The notes below the pieces were generated by a model. The model saw nothing but the letters and a program-made list of their open reading frames with translations. It made no database searches and was not told the DNA's origin. From the NCBI GenBank assembly GCA_045658305.1, contig JAZOUT010000096.1, positions 1-10,700 of the forward strand: a stretch of DNA of 10,700 nt, written 5' to 3'. The stretch is from Aphodosoma sp045658305. Lineage in GTDB: Bacteria > Bacteroidota > Bacteroidia > Bacteroidales > Paludibacteraceae. The position numbers and the translations under genes are program-made. Below are positions 1-3,719 of this stretch, piece after piece. Positions within the stretch are counted from its first letter, which is position 1. Every line of letters begins with the position of its first letter.

Positions 1-538
1 CTGTTTGAACGTATGTGAAACCGTTGATACGAGAGATGATTTTAGCAGCATCTTTACCAAGACCGTTGAGGATAACGCGGAGAGGTTCTTTACGAACTTT
101 GTTAGCCATTTCAGCGATTTTGATAGCACCTTCGGCAGCAGCGAAAGACTCGTGACCAGCCAAGAATGCGAAACATTTTGTCTCTTCACGGAGAAGACGA
201 GCTGCCAAGTTACCGTGACCAATACCTACTTTACGGTCGTCTGCCACAGAACCTGCAATACAGAATGCTTGCAAACCTTCACCAATTGCTTCAGCAGCAT
301 CAGCAGCATTAGTACAACCTTTTTTGATGGCAATAGCAGCACCTACTACGTAAGCCCATTTTGCATTTTCAAAACAGATTGGTTGTGTTTCTTCACACAT
401 TTTATATGGATCGATACCTTTAGCGTCGCAGATAGCTTCTGCTTCTTCGATTGACGCGATACCATAGCCGTTCAATACTTTAAGGATGTTATCAATACGG
501 CGTGATTGTGATTCAAATTTTACTTCGTGTTTAGCCAT
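1..538 (-). CDS. GGGtGRT-family protein, N-terminal 179 residues (3' end outside window)
   Basis: This is the first 179 codons of a protein of the GGGtGRT family, which is named after a conserved motif and has no established function. It starts with MAKHEVKFESQSRR at position 538 and stays open to the window edge. The family is usually about 330 residues, so roughly half is visible and the name-giving motif may lie outside. The visible part is soluble, rich in Ala and Gly, has no signal peptide or membrane segment, and contains cysteines near residues 37, 48, 55, 75, 93 and 122. It follows the NifU-like gene by 121 bp with no terminator between them, so co-transcription is likely. From memory, these two families are often neighbours in anaerobes, which hints at a shared Fe-S or metal-related role; that is inference. 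Codon use (GGT, GCT, CGT, AAC, ATC) looks like that of a highly expressed gene. The family call rests on recognising the protein and its neighbour. Confidence 0.8.
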   Translation of the reverse strand, partial: MAKHEVKFESQSRRIDNILKVLNGYGIASIEEAEAICDAKGIDPYKMCEETQPICFENAKWAYVVGAAIAIKKGCTNAADAAEAIGEGLQAFCIAGSVADDRKVGIGHGNLAARLLREETKCFAFLAGHESFAAAEGAIKIAEMANKVRKEPLRVILNGLGKDAAKIISRINGFTYVQT

Positions 539-550
539 AACTTTAAATAA

Positions 551-578
551 TTTGAAATGTGAAATGTGAAACTTGAAA
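551..578. repeat. 7-bp tandem array, 4 units (TTTGAAA/TGTGAAA/CTTGAAA)
   Basis: Four consecutive heptamers on the plus strand are TTTGAAA, TGTGAAA, TGTGAAA and CTTGAAA. They share the core NNTGAAA. The array lies in the 121-bp gap between the NifU-like gene and the GGGtGRT gene, 13 bp upstream of the GGGtGRT start codon, so it would be in the mRNA leader. No hairpin is evident. It belongs to the set of 7-bp arrays described under findings. Confidence 0.75.
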
Positions 579-626
579 TTTATATTGAAAATCTTCCTCC
601 ATAGAAATAAAACATATTCCGAATGG

Positions 627-661
627 CAACTTTCAACTCTCAACTTTCAACTTTCAACTTT
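627..661. repeat. 7-bp tandem array, 5 units (CAACTTT)
   Basis: Five consecutive heptamers on the plus strand read CAACTTT, CAACTCT, CAACTTT, CAACTTT and CAACTTT. Only one base departs from perfect repetition. The last unit covers two of the three bases of the NifU-like gene's stop codon (TTA at 660-662 on the plus strand). Read on the minus strand, the unit is AAGTTGA. It resembles the 551-578 array read from the opposite strand (a TGAAANT core), so the two could in principle pair weakly in the transcript. Confidence 0.9.
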
Positions 662-1352
662 ATTCGTTACGTGGGTCAATATATTTAACTGCATCTTTGA
701 AACGGCCGTATGTACCTTTAGCTTTTTCCAAAGCTTCATTAGCATCTACGCCTTTTTTCACCATATCCATGAATTTACCGAGGTGGATGAATTCATAACC
801 GATAACTTCGTTGTCAGCATCGAGAGCCATGCGAGTACAATAACCTTCAGCCATTTCGAGGAAACGAGTACCTTTAGCCAATGTACCGAACATAGTACCT
901 ACTTGTGAACGAAGACCTTTACCCAAATCTTCAAGACCAGCGCCGATTGGCAAACCACCTTCTGAGAAAGCAGATTGTGTACGACCATATACAATTTGAA
1001 GGAAGAGTTCGCGCATAGCTGTGTTGATAGCGTCGCAAACCAAGTCAGTATTCAAAGCTTCGAGGAGAGTTTTACCAGGAAGAATTTCCGATGCCATAGC
1101 AGCAGAGTGAGTCATACCTGAACAACCAATAGTTTCTACAAGTGCCTCTTGGATAATACCTTCTTTTACGTTGAGTGTCAATTTACAAGCACCTTGTTTT
1201 GGAGCACACCAGCCAATACCGTGAGTAAGACCGTTGATGTCTTTAATCTCTTTAGCACGTGTCCATTTTCCTTCTTGAGGAATTGGAGCTGATTCGTGAT
1301 TTGCTCCTTTAGCAACAACACACATGTGTTCTACTTCGTGAGAATAAATCAT
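660..1352 (-). CDS. NifU-like iron-sulfur cluster assembly scaffold protein
   Basis: This is a complete 230-residue cytoplasmic protein related to the NifU/IscU N-terminal scaffold fold, on which Fe-S clusters are built before transfer to target proteins. The best visible hallmark is the Cys-containing segment IGCSGMTHSAAMASE (residues 75-89), which matches the central cysteine loop of NifU/IscU. Other cysteines are at 11, 49, 56, 106 and 172. C49/C56 upstream and C106 downstream are candidates for the other cluster ligands, but I cannot confirm the pairing. The protein is longer than IscU (about 128 aa), with an extra C-terminal half containing a GGLPIGAGLEDLGKGLRSQ segment. It therefore belongs to a divergent NifU-like subfamily seen in anaerobes rather than the housekeeping Isc system. 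No cysteine desulfurase gene is nearby. A near-consensus promoter lies 124-155 bp upstream, and the GGGtGRT gene follows. Its function alongside that gene is unknown. Confidence 0.85.
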   Translation of the reverse strand: MIYSHEVEHMCVVAKGANHESAPIPQEGKWTRAKEIKDINGLTHGIGWCAPKQGACKLTLNVKEGIIQEALVETIGCSGMTHSAAMASEILPGKTLLEALNTDLVCDAINTAMRELFLQIVYGRTQSAFSEGGLPIGAGLEDLGKGLRSQVGTMFGTLAKGTRFLEMAEGYCTRMALDADNEVIGYEFIHLGKFMDMVKKGVDANEALEKAKGTYGRFKDAVKYIDPRNE

Positions 1353-1367
1353 ACTTTTTTCAGACTT

Positions 1368-1395
1368 TTAGTAGCAAGTCGTTAGTAACAAGACT
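1368..1395. repeat. 14-bp (2 x 7) imperfect direct repeat in NifU-like gene leader
   Basis: Two adjacent 14-mers, TTAGTAGCAAGTCG and TTAGTAACAAGACT, match at 11 of 14 positions. The period is twice 7, in keeping with the other arrays. The repeat sits 16 bp upstream of the NifU-like start codon, inside the predicted 5' leader. Confidence 0.65.
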
Positions 1396-1434
1396 AAAAA
1401 CTCGCCATTGTTAATATTTTTAATAATTTATAAT

Positions 1435-1448
1435 TAGTCAGTTGACTA
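1435..1448. promoter_or_regulatory. 14-bp palindrome downstream of NifU-like promoter, possible operator
   Basis: TAGTCA-GT-TGACTA has six perfectly paired bases on each side of a 2-bp centre. Given the -7 box at 1476-1483, transcription should start near 1469. That puts the palindrome at about +21 to +34, where a bound repressor could block elongation. It does not match the FNR or Fur consensus as I know them. A role as an operator is inference from symmetry and position. Confidence 0.4.
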
Positions 1449-1475
1449 TATTTTGTACTTTATACAAAAACCATG

Positions 1476-1507
1476 CAAAGGTACAAAAAATAATTGAGAT
1501 AAACAAA
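1476..1507 (-). promoter_or_regulatory. Bacteroidota-type promoter for NifU-like/GGGtGRT operon
   Basis: Read on the minus strand, TTTG (1504-1507) is followed after 20 bp by TACCTTTG (1476-1483). This is a full match to the Bacteroides primary-sigma consensus TTTG / TAnnTTTG with normal spacing. It implies a leader of about 115 nt before the start codon at 1352, which contains the 1435-1448 palindrome and the 1368-1395 repeat. A strong promoter fits the highly expressed codon use of the genes it would drive. Confidence 0.85.
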
Positions 1508-1513
1508 TTAAAT

Positions 1514-1545
1514 GAAAAATGGAAAATAGATGGAAAATAGGAAAT
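1514..1545. repeat. Interrupted 7-bp array (GAAAAAT/GGAAAAT)
   Basis: Heptamers GAAAAAT and GGAAAAT are followed by a 4-bp spacer (AGAT), then GGAAAAT and AGGAAAT. The array lies between the tldE-like stop codon and the -33 box of the NifU-like promoter. It is A-rich, so part of the regularity could be low complexity; the repeated GGAAAAT is the most convincing part. Confidence 0.5.
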
Positions 1546-1548
1546 ACA

Positions 1549-1569
1549 TTCCCTACACCCTGCTCCCTA
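1549..1569. repeat. 7-bp array, 3 units (TTCCCTA/CACCCTG/CTCCCTA), overlaps tldE stop
   Basis: Three heptamers share the pattern YNCCCTR. On the minus strand they read TAGGGAG, CAGGGTG and TAGGGAA. The stop codon of the tldE-like gene (TAG on the minus strand, 1567-1569) is the first three bases of the first unit. No hairpin terminator is visible between this gene and the next promoter. Confidence 0.65.
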
Positions 1570-2868
1570 ATTCACCACTACTCCCGCAAACAACAACGAA
1601 GGCAACTTCCAAGCTGTATATCCAAGTGAGTCATTCGACATATCCACCAAATTACCCCACAATGTCAACATATTACCCGTAATCAACATCTCACTCACAG
1701 GTTTCACAATCACACCATTCTCGACCCAATACCCCTCAATACCAAACGAAAAATCACCTGTTGTACCATTGCAATTTCCACCATTAAAACCAGTAATATA
1801 CAAACCCCGTGCCAAATTTCGCAACAAACCAGCCGTATCACTCTCACCCAAACCAAAATCTACAATCGTCGTACCCCCTTGCGTCATCGGCATACCCATC
1901 TTCTTACTCATATAGTTCGAAATATAATAATTCTTCAATACTCCATTCTCCACAATCGGCAAACGTTCAACAGCAATACCCTCATTATCAAATAATCTCG
2001 CACCAGACACTCCATACTGACGCGGATTATCTACTATAGTCAACCTATCCGAACCAATCTTTTCGCCCAACTTATCAAGCAAAAAACTCGACTTCATGTG
2101 CAACGCCTCACCCCTCACTGCCGAAATCAACGGACTAACCAACGACGCTGCCACTCGCCTATCCACCACAACATCATACACTCCCGACTCCACCCTACTA
2201 GCACCTATTTTCTCCACCGTACGTCGCAAAGCCTCTGCCCCAATACCCTCTTTCTGTAAACGTCCCCAATGCTGCGCATTCACATAGAAATAATCCTCCG
2301 GACGCTCATCTCCCTCACCCAACACACTCACCTGAGCGGTTGACATATACAACGTACGTCGCTTTTCGCCCTCAAAGCCATTACTATCAATCAAATAATT
2401 ATAAGTCTCTGTATCAGCCACACCTGCCATAGCCGAAATCACACGTTCATCAACAATTTCATCAAATGTAGCCTTTGCTGCAGCAATCTTTTCATCTACA
2501 TCAACATTCTTAAATCCAGCATCATACAATCCAAAATTATCCATCTCACCACGATAATACATCTCTTTTTCAGGCAACCCACGAAATGGGTCCTTCTCCA
2601 AAAATCGAGTGCTAATAATACCCTTATCTATAAAACGCTCCAACTCATCTCTTTCAAGACGATTAGTCGAAATCGTACTATACGACCCATCAACAAACAA
2701 ACTCAACGACAACTGACATCCACCCGAATGATGCAATTTATCCACCTTACCATCACGCACCTCAACCTCATTCTCCTCACCAGCCGAAAAAACAACTCTC
2801 GCCTGCTGACACCCCCTACGCAAAGCATAATCCAACGCATAACGCGCCATTTCTTTCTCTTTTTCCAT
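1567..2868 (-). CDS. tldE: TldD/PmbA family protein, TldE (PmbA) type
   Basis: This is a complete 433-residue soluble protein of the TldD/PmbA family. In E. coli, TldD and TldE (PmbA) form a heterodimeric zinc protease that matures microcin B17 and degrades CcdA; TldD holds the HExxxH zinc site and TldE does not. This protein lacks any HExxxH. At the corresponding place it has EALHMKSSFLLDKLG (residues 254-268), like the TldE segment, so it is the non-catalytic type. The C-terminal signature GGNCNGTTGDFSFGIEGYWV (363-382), followed by VKPVSEMLITGNM (388-400), is typical of PmbA. Length fits the family (about 430-450). It starts 30 bp after mnmD and probably shares its promoter. M7 is an alternative start, but M1 gives the usual N-terminus. 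No tldD is next to it in the window, so the partner must be elsewhere. Its substrate is unknown. Confidence 0.9.
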   Translation of the reverse strand: MEKEKEMARYALDYALRRGCQQARVVFSAGEENEVEVRDGKVDKLHHSGGCQLSLSLFVDGSYSTISTNRLERDELERFIDKGIISTRFLEKDPFRGLPEKEMYYRGEMDNFGLYDAGFKNVDVDEKIAAAKATFDEIVDERVISAMAGVADTETYNYLIDSNGFEGEKRRTLYMSTAQVSVLGEGDERPEDYFYVNAQHWGRLQKEGIGAEALRRTVEKIGASRVESGVYDVVVDRRVAASLVSPLISAVRGEALHMKSSFLLDKLGEKIGSDRLTIVDNPRQYGVSGARLFDNEGIAVERLPIVENGVLKNYYISNYMSKKMGMPMTQGGTTIVDFGLGESDTAGLLRNLARGLYITGFNGGNCNGTTGDFSFGIEGYWVENGVIVKPVSEMLITGNMLTLWGNLVDMSNDSLGYTAWKLPSLLFAGVVVN

Positions 2869-2891
2869 AACAAAATATTTAAAAATAAATA

Positions 2892-2919
2892 CCCATTCTC
2901 AATTTTCAATTCTCAATTC
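2892..2919. repeat. 7-bp array, 4 units (TCAATTT/TCAATTC), contains mnmD stop
   Basis: The heptamers are CCCATTC, TCAATTT, TCAATTC and TCAATTC; the first is degenerate. On the minus strand the unit is GAATTGA or AAATTGA. The array runs across the end of mnmD: it encodes the last residues (ELRIEN) and supplies the stop codon (TGA, 2899-2901). It then continues towards the tldE-like gene. Confidence 0.85.
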
Positions 2920-3600
2920 CTTAACCGCCCTCAAAATATGTCTCTTCCCTGGAGGCCCCTGCAACTTCTCCACCTTAAATCCAGCTGCCAACATCGCCCT
3001 TCGCACATCACCCTTCGCACAATAAGTCATCAACACACCTCCCTCCTTCATCAAAGCATACACATTCCGAAACACCTCCTCCGTCCACAACTCCGGCTGC
3101 GCATCAGGCGAAAAAGCATCAAAATATACAACATCAAACAATTGTGCATTGTGCATTGTGCATTGTGCATTCCTCAACCATTCCACAATATCACTCTTAC
3201 ATTTCCTTATCGCAAAATTCTCCGTAACCTCCACCAAACCCACATCCCACTCCGCCTCATGCAACTGTAAAAACAACTCATCATCACCCAACAACTTTCC
3301 ATAATTCAACTCCCTATAAACCTCCTCTTTGAGCGGATACAACTCAATAGTCGTATAATCAACCTTCACACCATTCTCACGAGCCCACTGCGCAGTCAAC
3401 AAAGCATTCAATCCCGTACCAAACCCAATCTCCAACACCGACAACTGTTGACCATTAACCATTGACTGTTGAGCCATTAACTGAGATATAAAAATATGCC
3501 TACTCTCCTGCACTGCTCCATGCGACGAATGATACGTCTGCCCAGCCATTTCGCTAAACAACGTATGCGAACCATCTTCCGTAACCTGAATCTTTGTCAT
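2899..3600 (-). CDS. mnmD: tRNA (5-methylaminomethyl-2-thiouridine)(34)-methyltransferase MnmD
   Basis: MnmD transfers a methyl group from SAM to nm5s2U at the wobble base (U34) of tRNAs for Lys, Glu and Gln, giving mnm5s2U. It corresponds to the N-terminal half of E. coli MnmC and stands alone here. Visible hallmarks are the N-terminal TEDGSHTLFSEMAGQTYHS (7-25), the SAM-binding VLEIGFGTGLNALLT (55-69), the signature DAFSPDAQPELW (161-172) and the C-terminal GPPGKRHILRA (215-225). I chose M at 3600 (233 aa). The upstream in-frame ATG at 3645 lies in the -33 region of the promoter and would not be transcribed; the extra 15 residues also resemble nothing in the family. The predicted leader is then under 12 nt. 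Two loops, residues 41-53 and 144-153, and the C-terminal tail ELRIEN are encoded by 7-bp tandem repeats. The tldE-like gene follows after 30 bp. Confidence 0.92.
   Translation of the reverse strand: MTKIQVTEDGSHTLFSEMAGQTYHSSHGAVQESRHIFISQLMAQQSMVNGQQLSVLEIGFGTGLNALLTAQWARENGVKVDYTTIELYPLKEEVYRELNYGKLLGDDELFLQLHEAEWDVGLVEVTENFAIRKCKSDIVEWLRNAQCTMHNAQLFDVVYFDAFSPDAQPELWTEEVFRNVYALMKEGGVLMTYCAKGDVRRAMLAAGFKVEKLQGPPGKRHILRAVKELRIEN
3144..3171. repeat. Perfect 4 x 7-bp tandem repeat inside mnmD (GTGCATT)
   Basis: Four exact, uninterrupted copies of GTGCATT (plus strand) lie within the mnmD coding sequence and are translated as NAQCTMHNAQ (residues 144-153). They fall in the loop between WLR and the FDVVYFDAFSPD strand-motif, where family members vary. 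Seven is not a multiple of three, so gain or loss of one copy would shift the frame before the DAFSPD signature. Confidence 0.95.
3444..3478. repeat. Degenerate 7-bp array inside mnmD, 5 units (ACTGTTG/ACCATTA)
   Basis: Consecutive heptamers are ACTGTTG, ACCATTA, ACCATTG, ACTGTTG and AGCCATT. Two unit types alternate, and ACTGTTG occurs twice exactly. The array is translated as LMAQQSMVNGQQL (residues 41-53), between the ESRHIFISQ helix and the SAM-binding motif. The open frame is kept, which suggests that the array length is tolerated in this loop. Confidence 0.7.
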
Positions 3601-3615
3601 AACACAAATTTTCTG

Positions 3616-3646
3616 CAAAAATACAACTTTTTCTCGAAACCACAAA
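3616..3646 (-). promoter_or_regulatory. Bacteroidota-type promoter for mnmD-tldE
   Basis: On the minus strand TTTG (3643-3646) is followed after 19 bp by TATTTTTG (3616-3623), a full match to TTTG / TAnnTTTG. Transcription should begin about 7 nt further on, near 3609, only about 9 nt before the mnmD ATG at 3600. The message would be nearly leaderless. The -33 box overlaps the T-tract of the preceding terminator. Confidence 0.75.
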
Positions 3647-3681
3647 AAAGGCGTACACGTGTATCTCTACACCATACGCCT
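3644..3681 (-). terminator. Rho-independent terminator of the paralogous secreted-protein operon
   Basis: On the minus strand AGGCGTA (3675-3681) pairs with TACGCCT (3649-3655) as a perfect 7-bp stem. A small internal loop follows, then an inner TGTA/TACA stem closed by GAGA. Six T residues come directly after (3644-3649). It lies 38 bp after the stop codon of the gene at 3720-6935. The 3' arm also contains the perfect palindrome TACACGTGTA (3654-3663). Confidence 0.8.
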
Positions 3682-3691
3682 ACAAACAAAA

Positions 3692-3705
3692 TCTATTATC
3701 TATTA
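3692..3705. repeat. 7-bp direct repeat, 2 units (TCTATTA)
   Basis: Two exact copies of TCTATTA lie between the stop codon of the 1071-residue protein gene and its terminator, followed by the weakly related TTTAATT. The stretch is short and AT-rich, so chance is possible; I list it because the period matches the other arrays. Confidence 0.45.
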
Positions 3706-3719
3706 TTTAATTAAAAAAA

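Noticed and set aside
5..454. Open plus-strand frame of 149 codons
   Set aside because: It lies antisense to the GGGtGRT gene, which has recognisable family sequence; the plus-strand product is Phe/Thr/Ser/Cys-rich and resembles no protein family.
627..661. Short tandem units as a CRISPR array
   Set aside because: The units are 7 bp with no spacers and there are no cas genes.
1394..1408. Five-codon frame (MASF-stop) in the NifU-like leader, a possible leader peptide
   Set aside because: It is too short, has no regulatory codons, and no attenuator hairpins follow it.
2728..3270. Open plus-strand frame of 180 codons across the mnmD/tldE junction
   Set aside because: It overlaps two well-supported genes on the other strand, and its His/Leu/Ile-rich product looks like a reverse-complement shadow.
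3601..3645. Longer mnmD start at 3645 adding 15 residues
   Set aside because: It falls in the -33 region of the likely promoter, and the extra residues do not fit the family's N-terminus.
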